Below are positions 28,229 through 37,971 of a DNA stretch of 49,676 bases, one piece after another; within the stretch, counting starts at the first letter, position 1, and each line of letters opens with the position of its first letter. Below the pieces are notes generated by a model. It had not been told where the DNA came from. It was given only the letters and a program-made list of their open reading frames with translations, and ran no database searches. This DNA is from Mnemiopsis leidyi (lineage: Eukaryota; Ctenophora; Tentaculata; Lobata; Bolinopsidae), in NCBI GenBank assembly GCA_000226015.1, contig JH153270.1:1321-50996 (forward strand). Direction: 5' to 3'. The position numbers and the translations under genes are program-made.

Positions 28229-30047
28229 AACACGACTAGAGTTACCGGACATGAAACCATCACCAAGACAACCTTGTCGACAAGCACCAGAGAGGAAGTC
28301 ACGCATCTGAATATGTACTACAAAAATAAACAGGAAAAGTACCAAGGAGGCAGATAAAGCAAGACGGGAAGAATCATAATAAACGCCAATAACATCACAA
28401 AATATCGAAGCACAAAACGGACCACAAATCGTGTTCGGGATTTTGATTGATAGAAGCGGAATATTGCCTTTTTTTGATTGAAAGATTGATATTTACAATT
28501 TTATGTCATGATATTTAGAAGAAGTTTATTGTGTGATACATAGCATATACAATTTTACTGATATTTCATGATACTTAGAAGAAATTTACTGTGTGATACA
28601 TAGCATTTTAAACCTTGAGAAAGGAGTCAAGAGGTAATTGTGCCTTGAAGACAATTATTTTCCACCAATCTTAATTTTGACAGTTTGACATACTGATGGA
28701 ATTTGAAATATTGTTAAATATGTTTAGTTTCGGTGAAAAATTGAATAGTAACTAGATAAATAAACTTTATTTTCATATATTGCAAATCCATGAAATGCCA
28801 TGATATTTTTCACATTGCTATTGGCACAATTATCATTTCTAAATATGAGTGGCCACATATGACAACAACTGATCAATTAATATCGAGAAACGCTAAAGTG
28901 ATATTTTTTTGTGAACCTTGCTTAAAAATATCTTTGCTGTTATTTAATTACTTATCATTATGTAGATTGAATGTGTAATGTAAATCATGACATCTAATCA
29001 TCGATGTATAATCACTTTATCAGAACTGTACAACTGTTAAATATCGTCTTACTTATATGACAATTGCTGTAATATTATTTGTATTTCATTTGATCATTCA
29101 GTTAAACAGCACAAACTGCGGTCTTATCCTCGAAGAAATAAATTCATATCCTTTGCCAGTTAACCGGTTTATATGTTTACTCTTAAATTAATAACACAAA
29201 GGTCCAAATAAAGCTAATTAATAGCGTTCATTAGATCCGAATTTTCGTTAAAGAATCTTTACTGAGATTGAAAATCTGTCCAAAATTAAGATGCCATATG
29301 TCGTAAATTCATAACTCTTGTAGTGAAAACATCATTCAAAAACAATGCACTAACAAACATTTTGTTAGTACGAAAATGACTGTTTTTTTCAAAAATCCCC
29401 GAATTTCTTTTTACATAAATATGTTGTTTAAAAACCTTTTAAAAACGAAATTCAGGGATTTTTGAAATAAATAATATTTTCGTACTAAAACAATTTTAGC
29501 CGCCACTTTAAAATCCCACGAATTAATGTTTCTTTAATTGGCTTAAATAGAGAGAGGGTTAGGGTTCTGGTTTCAATTTTAATTTGTCAAATTATAAATT
29601 GTTTTTCATAGTCTGTGTGGCAAGGAAGCACATTTTTCAGGTATTCAGAAAATGATGAAGACGAAAATAATGGAAATAATGAAGGAGAGAATGATTTCTA
29701 TTAAATCCTATTTCTTCATGATTTTTCAAAATTTCATTGAAACTTATTTCAATTTCTCTGAAATAATTTAGGGGGAAAAATTCCTGGTACGAAATTTAGG
29801 CATTTCTTAAAACATCTCCATATTTTCGATCATGAGAATTGATATGCCTTGTAACGTCGTCTTTCCCGACAACGTGTTCTTCCCTACATCAATTACTGTC
29901 GATTTTTATTCTTGCACACTTAAACAAAATTAAATAATATGACGTACCCACTACTCTTCTTTCTTCGGATTAAATCAGCACAATAAAATATTTTCTTCTT
30001 TTGTTTTTGCTTTTTCAAATGTTCCCTTACATTACACAAACGGTTCC
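28229..30047. other. intergenic, AT-rich
   Basis: Contains a diverged tandem pair around 28490-28610 (ATTTAGAAGAAGTTTATTGTGTGATAC type) and the inverted repeat at 29361-29493. No convincing exon on either strand. Confidence 0.5.
29361..29493. repeat. inverted repeat, about 45-base arms (hairpin or small foldback element)
   Basis: The left arm 29361-29407 (TTTGTTAGTACGAAAATGA to CAAAAATCCCCGAATTTC) is complementary to the right arm 29447-29493 (GAAATTCAGGGATTTTTG to TTTTCGTACTAAAACAA) with a few mismatches and small gaps. A 39-base AT-rich spacer separates the arms. It may be a small foldback transposon or a transcribed hairpin. Confidence 0.75.
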
Positions 30048-31061
30048 TTAATGAGTATTAAGTGTTACATCAAAGTTTGATCCTCTGGGTTCAGGTATAG
30101 AGTTATGCCTAAACAGGACACGCCAACAAAGAACACTTTTCAGAGATTTCGGAGTAAGACACACGTAAATAAGTGGATTCCAAACAGACGACAACAGAGG
30201 CATCATGAAAGCAGCCCAGAGTGAGTTCCACCCATCACTTTCAGACAAGTTTTCGCCGTCAGGATCCGCTCCAGGCTCTAATAGCAGGCTGATTGGGCTG
30301 GCAAACAGCAAAGTAAAAGCAACACTAGGAATGTTGGTCAGGAGGACCTTCATGGTGCCGACGGTGCGATTTCTAGAAGGGTTGGTAACGCCACCCGAAT
30401 TCCTTTGTTGGAAAAGGGTAACCGCTGTAAGGATGGAACCCAACACTGCGATTATTTGAAGGATTTGGAGGGGAATTGATGAGATGAGAAATGCAAGATT
30501 TCTCCCAATGCCTTCACCATAGGGAAACTCGGAAAATGAACTTATCAGACTTGGATAAAAATATTTCTGGCTAAACGGCGATAACAGAAGAAATGTCCAA
30601 AAAGCTATCTGAAGGACGGCTATGACCACCAAGACAAGCACTGATCGCACCTTTTTGATATAATAGAAAGGATACCTGATCTGAACAGTCCGAACTATGG
30701 TTAGAACCCCGGTGGTTACAAACGCGAGACAGTTCTGGGACGCCATAACTGCGGTTATAGCAAGATCAGTGGGGGTAGCGTTCCGTCTGCAGTTTTGAGG
30801 CTCTCTAGGAACGGAGCATTCCATTTCATCAAGATCAACTGTGAAGGCGTAGAATAGAATGAACAAAGGCCAGATTAAATTTATTGCAAAATCATTCGCT
30901 GAGAGCACACAGAAGAGAAGTCCAGCGATGGAGGTTTTCTTTTTGTTGTGGAAGAACGCGATAGGATTGAGGAATGAGGAAATGATAAAGGAAAGGAAAA
31001 TGATAGTTAGAACTAGAGCGGTGGTTACAGTCGAAGTAGAGGAATTGTTGAAAAATATCAT
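30048..31061 (-). CDS. orphan class A-type GPCR, tandem paralogue 1
   Basis: Single-exon gene, 337 residues, seven hydrophobic segments. Start chosen at the Met before a short sequon-bearing N-terminus (FNNSSTST). TM1 has NPIAFF, then ICL1 HNKKKTSIAG and TM2 LSANDF. The TM3 end is IVRTVQIRYPF, so the usual D/ERY is reduced to the arginine. TM7 has WNPLIYVCL (NPxxY kept). The C-tail after TM7 is short. ICL1 and PQNC in the first extracellular loop are shared with the two paralogues at 33191-34195 and 35694-36707, all in the same orientation, which shows recent tandem duplication. Ligand and coupling unknown. The absent acidic residue of DRY could alter basal activity (inference). Confidence 0.85.
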   Translation of the reverse strand: MIFFNNSSTSTVTTALVLTIIFLSFIISSFLNPIAFFHNKKKTSIAGLLFCVLSANDFAINLIWPLFILFYAFTVDLDEMECSVPREPQNCRRNATPTDLAITAVMASQNCLAFVTTGVLTIVRTVQIRYPFYYIKKVRSVLVLVVIAVLQIAFWTFLLLSPFSQKYFYPSLISSFSEFPYGEGIGRNLAFLISSIPLQILQIIAVLGSILTAVTLFQQRNSGGVTNPSRNRTVGTMKVLLTNIPSVAFTLLFASPISLLLEPGADPDGENLSESDGWNSLWAAFMMPLLSSVWNPLIYVCLTPKSLKSVLCWRVLFRHNSIPEPRGSNFDVTLNTH

Positions 31062-33190
31062 CTGACTATCCTGCGATATGTTAAATAATCAGCGACCAGA
31101 ATTTAAGGATTTCTATTGGTGGTTAAAGCTAATTGAGCATTGTAACTTTCTATCGAAAATTTAGAGTTTTAAACCTAAGGGTGCACGCAGATTACGCTTA
31201 CAGAATTGGTGGCCGACGTCCTGCCCCAGAACTATAGGGTGTCCCGGTTAAGTGCGTAAAATCTAAATGGCTGTATAATCATTTCTGATCAAGATAAAGA
31301 CTCAAATTTTGCGTGAGATGACAGATAAACGATGAACATTTGAGTACCTAACAGCTAGATAATCATGTCGTGTAGTTATGGTTCTATTTTCTGATGTTAA
31401 GTTTAGAGGATAAAAATATGCTCTTGAAATGTGGCTTTACACCAGCTCTCGGGTCAAAATTCGCCGCTCGTTCAGGAAAAGACGCGGATACCGCACTAAA
31501 AATTTACCCGCGATTTACCCGTTAGATTTCCTCAGTAAGCAGTTTTATTTTAAGACAGAACATAAATCATAGTGGTTGTAATAACATTTTAGATTTTACG
31601 CACTTAATTGGGACGTAATATATAACTTACTACTTTGTTAGGACTAGAGTTAGGGTAAGGGTCGCCAGGGCAAAATCTGTTGTGCACGATGTTGTTGGGC
31701 ACGATGTTGTTGGGCACGATGTTGTTGGGCAAAATCTGTTGTGCACGATGTTGTTGGGTAAAATGTTGTTGTGCACGATGTTCTGAGGCAGGACGACGGG
31801 AATTACAGAATTGATCACAAGTAAAAGACATAGGGTGCCAGTTAATTGGTCATAAAAGACATAGGGTGCCAGTTAATGTCTCAATCACTAACCGACTTCT
31901 TTACTGTCGTTATGGAGACAATAAATTTTCCAAATCTTTAACGGACAATTAATTTTCCACGGGCGATGCGCGTCTAGAATTTCTCCGAAATTCATAGCCT
32001 GTCGCCAGGCCAGAAATGGGTGAGAGCGCGTGATGGCCGCGACAGTAGGTTAAACAACCTAAAACCAAATCTGCAATCATAAAATTTAAAGGCCAGAAAT
32101 AGCAACAGTCACATGAAGCGAATTTGTTTATGTTTATGGAATACTCAGAAGTCACGAGAACGGTTGGTCATTTTGAGCATATTTTCGACCCATCAACAGT
32201 AGACAAAACTTCTGCAAAATCTATTTTATAAAGCTCAGATTTTAGACAATACATGGTTATTTAGGTCCCCTTTATTTACTCTACCAACTCTAGATACTCT
32301 GAGCCCCCTCACAATTTTCAGCCTAAGATGATCTTAGATTCCTTGATAAGTAGTATGACAAATGCACCTGTATGAGACAATTTAGAAAAAGTAAGGCTGA
32401 TCTATTGATCTAACTGTATAAGCGGTATATATATGCGTATGGTCGATCTAATGATCTAGCTGTATAATTTGTCTCGTAATTCTTCCTCTAAGTAAGTAAC
32501 ACACGAGGCTATTAGAGCCGAGTTTGACTTGCTCAACGGTTTATTAACACCGGCAAGGTTTGACTGGAATCCTGAATCAGCTGTCGTTCCCATGTGGTAA
32601 AACTAAGTAACTAAGGGACCTTTCTTAACGTGCCTTCTGTTATTTTTGGGATACAGCATTGTCATCATCTACTTTAAGTTTGTCATCATCCTATTGACAT
32701 TCATTTATCTCCTTTAAGTCTGTGGTACCAGAGAATAAAAAATTGTCGAAAAGCCTGTAAAATGCATAAATATAAGACCTATTTACCTACGAGCTGATCA
32801 GCGGTGCCACCGGTTTTTTCAGCAGATCTCTTACTAAGTAAAGTACACGTGGATATTCACCCACCTGCTGCCCGGCTAACTCGGTATCCATGGTAACGCA
32901 AATATTGTACTGATATTTCTATTAGAGTATTAGGGAGGGAGAAAGTATCACAAAACCTTTGCGGACAAGAAAATTCAAGTTTACGTATAGGTGCAATGTA
33001 GACACAGTTTATAAATCAAACTTGTTTATTTATTCTTCGAATACCCTCTAACGGAGTAGTCATTTTGAGGGAAATAGCATAAATCTCAGCAACAACTACA
33101 TTTACAAAGCAAATATGGAAGGAAAATAGCAATATGTATTTACCATAAAACCAAGCAGCAGTTCCTCCATTAACTGCACGAAAGCTGTCC
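31062..33190. other. intergenic, with a short minisatellite
   Basis: Contains the 15-base GTTGTTGGGCACGAT array at about 31678-31790. A pair of GACATAGGGTGCCAGTTAAT repeats lies near 31828 and 31858. Otherwise AT-rich. ORFs here are repeat artefacts. Confidence 0.55.
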
Positions 33191-34195
33191 CTACATTTGA
33201 GGTCCCACTCCAGAACCACGCTGAATTACTGTAAACAGCGACAGAAACTGTTCCCTCGACTTTTTAGTGAGCGTGATATAAACAACCGGGTTCCAAACAG
33301 AGGAAAGGAGAGGAAATATAACGGGAAAATAGAAGGATATCCAGCCATCCTTTTCGCTGAAATAGTCCTTGCTTGCTCCTTGAGGTATAAGAAACATAAT
33401 TGGTGTCCCGAGACACAAGCCATAGAACAGACTGGAGATATTGGTCAGGAATACTTTCACTGAGCCAACAGTTCGGCTTCTTGTGAGGTTGGCTGAGCCC
33501 AAGGATTTTCGTTGCTGTAGAAGTGTGACTGCTGTGATTACTGTAGCGATCGAGGCACAGATTTGTGTCACACCAAGAGGTATGCAAGTTATGTATGATG
33601 AAATCTTTTTGTTGGTCTCTGCATCGTGTCCTTTCAAACCAAAAGGGTTCACAGCTTGAGCAAGAAAAAATGAAGGATAAAAAAACTTCCCGCTAAATGG
33701 CGATAGAGTATAAAATATCCACAATGCTGATTGAAGGAATAAAATCGAGGCCAAAATTAGCAAAGCTAGGAATTTCTCGATGGGATAAAAAGGGTATTTG
33801 ATTTGAATGGCACGAAGAATTGCAAGAAAACCGGTCGTGATAAGACACAGACAGTTAAAAGGCACGCCCGTGCAAGTTAAAGCGAGTTGAGCTGGAGTAG
33901 CATCAGCGAAACAGTTCTGAGGCTGTATAGGGGCTGGTTTCTCTTCCATACATGTCATCACTGACAGATCTACAGTAGCTCCGTAGTAGATGATTCTAGC
34001 CGGCCATAGAAGACAGACAAGGAAGTCAGATGCTGAGAGGATACAAAATAGAAGTCCTGCGATGGAGGTTTTCTTTTTGTTGTGGAAGAACACGATGGGG
34101 TTGAGGAGTGAGGAAGTGAGGAAGGAAAGGAAGACAACGGTCAGAACTAAAACTGTCATGATTTTTGAAGTAGGAGAGTCGTGGAAAATCATCAT
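33191..34195 (-). CDS. orphan class A-type GPCR, tandem paralogue 2
   Basis: Single-exon gene, 334 residues, same orientation and architecture as its two neighbours. The N-terminus is MMIFHDSPTS. TM1 has LNPIVFF, ICL1 is HNKKKTSIAG and TM2 is LSASDF. The first extracellular loop has PIQPQNC, the likely disulfide cysteine. The TM3 end is ILRAIQIKYPFYPIEK (arginine of DRY only) and TM7 has WNPVVYITL. It is closer to the copy at 35694-36707 (shared IQIKYPFYPIEK and PIQPQNC) than to 30048-31061. Conservation of ICL1 down to the nucleotide level suggests recent duplication or gene conversion. Function unknown. Confidence 0.85.
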   Translation of the reverse strand: MMIFHDSPTSKIMTVLVLTVVFLSFLTSSLLNPIVFFHNKKKTSIAGLLFCILSASDFLVCLLWPARIIYYGATVDLSVMTCMEEKPAPIQPQNCFADATPAQLALTCTGVPFNCLCLITTGFLAILRAIQIKYPFYPIEKFLALLILASILFLQSALWIFYTLSPFSGKFFYPSFFLAQAVNPFGLKGHDAETNKKISSYITCIPLGVTQICASIATVITAVTLLQQRKSLGSANLTRSRTVGSVKVFLTNISSLFYGLCLGTPIMFLIPQGASKDYFSEKDGWISFYFPVIFPLLSSVWNPVVYITLTKKSREQFLSLFTVIQRGSGVGPQM

Positions 34196-35693
34196 TTTGT
34201 AAGCTGCTCCAGTAAATATCGCTGGAAGTTTTTATTAGCATTTTGTATTACATGGCAATGTGAAATATTGACAATACATTAAGTTGTAAGAACCTGCTTT
34301 ATCAATACACTTCTGTTTCAGCGTTTTACCTCATAATATAAGAATATGCCCTACAATATATAAGATAATTAGATATACAAAAAGGTTTAGTCGGGAAAGC
34401 GGACCAACTGATCCTAACTCAATATGCAATCGTCATTGCTTATTGCTTAATGTACATAAGATTTAAATATCATAACAACTAAGACTGTAACTAAAATGTA
34501 TATCATAAAGATAACACTAATGCTTTGTAGGCGGATAATCTGTATTTCACACTTAACAACAATAGTTATCCCAACAATAGTATAGAAACTGTGTTCCTGT
34601 GGAAATAGTAATAAAACTCTCGCGCCTACAACAATTTAACATCATGATATAATAACTTGTACGTTAACAGCCATCCACCGGCAATTACATCTATTTATAC
34701 ACTACATGCTTACATGGTTACCAAAATTAATGAGCAGTAGCAGTGACGGGGTATGATATTTACCTATAAACAGCTGTAAAACTTTGAGATCTGAGGCGAG
34801 TTCAATTTCACACCGGCCGCTGATCTCTCACGCATAATCATGCATTTTGGCGTGATCCTTATCAATCGATTTTCTAGAGTCTTGAGTTAGTAACACAAGG
34901 ACAATAGGATTCCAGAAAAACGAAACCAGTGAAAAAACACACAAATATTTAACTTGGCACTAGAGAGGGGGCCCCGTTAAGATGACCAGGCATGGATATA
35001 GTATAACGGGTGTGAATAAGGATAGATGTTCACCATTGTTCAAGAGGTGTGCACCAGATGTTCATTATTTGGGTGTGCACCATGTCACCAGGAGTGCACC
35101 ATGTGTGCACCAGATGTTCATTAATTGGGTGTGCACCATGTCACCATTGTTCACCAGGCGTGCACCAGATGTTCATTAATTGGGTGTGCACCATGTCACC
35201 ATTGTTCACCAGGCGTGCACCAGTTGTTCATTAATTGGGTGTGCACCATGTCACCAGGTGTGTACCACGTGGTCGTCAAAATATTACCAAACTGCTGATT
35301 GACAAAAACAACTATCTTTAACACTAAAATCATCTTATCTTGTTCAAGACTGTGTTTAATCCCGTTTTTTGTTCAAAACGATTCCCCAGCAGACATCAGA
35401 GCTCAGAAGCTCACAAAACCATGAGCAGACATCGTAGATTGAACGATCAGACAAGAACACTCAGTTGGAACTATGTCATGTGACTATGTCATGTGACTAT
35501 GTATGTGACTGAGTATTACTGAGTCACATAGTTCCAATAGAACATAGAGAATAGACATAGACATAGACAGAGATATTACTGAGTCACATAGTTCCAATAG
35601 AACATAGAGAATAGACATAGACATAGACAGAGATAGATAGCGAGCATTCTGCCACAACAGTCTCATAGAGAGGGCGAGATCTAATTTTCACTA
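34196..35693. repeat. intergenic with two minisatellites
   Basis: About 34995-35260: units of about 58 bases with GTGTGCACCATGTCACC and GTGCACCAGATGTTCATTA. About 35513-35632: two copies of a 60-base unit (ATTACTGAGTCACATAGTTC), preceded by short GTGACTATGTCAT repeats. The ORFs in this interval are repeat-derived. Confidence 0.8.
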
Positions 35694-36707
35694 TCAGTAA
35701 TTGTGGTTATTGACGGCATTCCTTTTCAAAACTTTAGCGAACACAGATTTGAGAATTTTTCGAGATTTTGGAGTCAGGGCAATGAAAACAATCGGATTCC
35801 AAATTGAGGACAGAAGAGGAAGCATGTTCGTTAAAAAGAAGCGGGTCCAACCGTCAGCTTCAGTCGCAATGTCAGCTTTACTTTTGATCGTCACCAAGTG
35901 CAATGTTGATGTTCTTATCATTACCACATAAATTAAACTTGGCAAATTTGTGAGCATAATCTTAACTGCACCCGCAACTCGACTTTTGACAAGATTTGTT
36001 ACTCCTCCGGCTTTTCGTTGTTGGAAGAGTGTTTGAGCGGTAACGATGGAAGCTATAACGGCCAAAACTTCGATGATCGTAACCGGAATACAAGAAATCA
36101 TTGATGTCATATTAGAAACCACTTTAACATCGTAGCCGCGTAAATTGAAGGGATTCTGACCGCCCGAGAAATATGTTGCTGGCCGGAATAGAGATCTACC
36201 GTTGGCGGTCGAAAATGTAGAAATCCATATCCATGATGCTGATTGGAGAATGATTAAAATTGTGAGGATTATGATGACCCACGATTTCTCGATAGGATAA
36301 AACGGGTATTTGATCTGAATGGATCTGACAACAGCCAAAACCCCGACGGTTATATAACAAGACGACGCAATAGAATATTGAAAAGCGGCAGTGACAAAGT
36401 TTGTCAATGTAGCATTCTTGAAGCAGTTTTGAGGCTGTATAGGAACATGTTCATTCTCAAAGCAGCTCATATCTTCAAGGTTTATAGTAGCAGCATAGTA
36501 TAAAACTACACAAGGCCAAACCAAACAATTGAAGAAGTCAGAGGCTGAGAGGATACAAAATAGAAGTCCGGCGATGGAGGTTTTCTTTTTGTTGTAGGAG
36601 ATCACAATGGGGTTGAGGAGTGAGGAAGTGAGGAAGGAAAGGAAGATCAGAGTCAGAACCAGAGAAGAAGTTTTAGTTGAGGTTGAAGAGTCTTTAAAAA
36701 TTATCAT
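35694..36707 (-). CDS. orphan class A-type GPCR, tandem paralogue 3
   Basis: Single-exon gene, 337 residues. The N-terminus is MIIFKDSSTST. TM1 has LNPIVISY, ICL1 is NKKKTSIAG and TM2 is LSASDFFN. The extracellular loop has PIQPQNCFKNAT with a sequon. The TM3 end is VVRSIQIKYPFYPIEK. ICL3 has FQQRKAGGVTNL, shared with paralogue 1 (FQQRNSGGVTNP). TM7 has WNPIVFIAL, so the NPxxY tyrosine is replaced by phenylalanine here. As in the paralogues, DRY keeps only the arginine. Orphan receptor; sensing role inferred from family only. Confidence 0.85.
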   Translation of the reverse strand: MIIFKDSSTSTKTSSLVLTLIFLSFLTSSLLNPIVISYNKKKTSIAGLLFCILSASDFFNCLVWPCVVLYYAATINLEDMSCFENEHVPIQPQNCFKNATLTNFVTAAFQYSIASSCYITVGVLAVVRSIQIKYPFYPIEKSWVIIILTILIILQSASWIWISTFSTANGRSLFRPATYFSGGQNPFNLRGYDVKVVSNMTSMISCIPVTIIEVLAVIASIVTAQTLFQQRKAGGVTNLVKSRVAGAVKIMLTNLPSLIYVVMIRTSTLHLVTIKSKADIATEADGWTRFFLTNMLPLLSSIWNPIVFIALTPKSRKILKSVFAKVLKRNAVNNHNY

Positions 36708-37971
36708 AGCGATATTAGGTGTTCTTCTTAAGTTGCCTACAAAAGTTTAAATTGTTCTTAAAACTAGTGATATGTTCTGAAATATTCATGGCAATTCAGC
36801 CCACTTTGAATTAATGATGTACGATTGTTGTTGCCTTTACAACTTTTTCGCAACCAATATTCAAATTTTATCCTGATAAAAAGTGATAAATGATAATACA
36901 CTGAAAAAAGGGCAATCTTATACAAAGAGCGATCAATGTTAAAATGTTTCCCTGGTCTGCGGGGGATCATTAGTGCAAACAACTATTTCACATAGTTTAC
37001 CGTATAGCTGAATAGGTAAACGGCAAATCGAGCTTAATTCACAAATTTGGATCAGAGCATTTGCGGACAAATGGCAAAATAATGTGCGATTTTTTGTCAT
37101 GGTAACCGCAAGATTGGAAACAGAGCCAGGTGGACTAGTGTACAAGAGGCGCGATGAAAGAAGTACCAAAACAAAATGTGCTTTTTTAGTAACTTAACAT
37201 CAGCTATAGAATGGTGTAATCCAAAAACATAGATTGAAAAGTCAATCAGAAATGCCGAACTGCAGAATGTTTCGTAGCACCAGCCCGTTTAACAAACGTT
37301 TGTTTCTCCACTTTTTCAGGTAACCACTAACCACATATTTCCTCCGAAACTTAGTCATTAGAGATACGAAAAGAAGCACTTGGAGAACACTAGAAACCCT
37401 GTATAATCAATAAAAAGTAATGTACTAAATAGATCTGCAGAGCTGAAGTTCAGCTCGATACGTAGTGGTTGATTTTAAACGTTGAAATTGCGTAACACAG
37501 GACCACTGCAACACTTGCAGTGTTTACAAGGTAACTACACACTTAGGACAACGTTAAAGTTTACTTAAATTGATAATCTTATTGTTATTCACTACATTAA
37601 CTACTACATAAGACACGTGTTATGTTTTAAAGCGTGGATATACAAGCAGAAAGCTGTACTCTCAGCTTAAAATTTCATCCTTCAATATCAACTTATTACA
37701 TAGGCATGCTGATATCTATCTGAAAGAAAATTACGAGTGCGCGAATCCGCAAAAGTTGATTTTGTATAAGTCCAAGCGGAAGCTCACTCAAAATCCCGGA
37801 CGGGTCCATAATCTAGTCTATTCTATAATTTGGAGAGGGGTGCGCTTCCCCTTAAGTTGATCAGGAGTGAAGCTGAAAGTTGATTATATGTAAATGATAT
37901 TAGTTAATTAATTAATATACACATTTTTTTAATTAATTATGTGTTAAAAACCTAAAACAATTTCCACGAAC
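36708..37971. other. intergenic or intronic, no exon recognised
   Basis: AT-rich. The TM4-TM7 exons expected to follow the adhesion GPCR exon ending at 37972 were looked for here on the minus strand and not found. Confidence 0.5.

Noticed and set aside
34995-35255. Spaced GTGCACCA repeats considered as a CRISPR-like array
   Set aside because: Continuous tandem minisatellite in animal DNA with no unique spacers and no cas genes.
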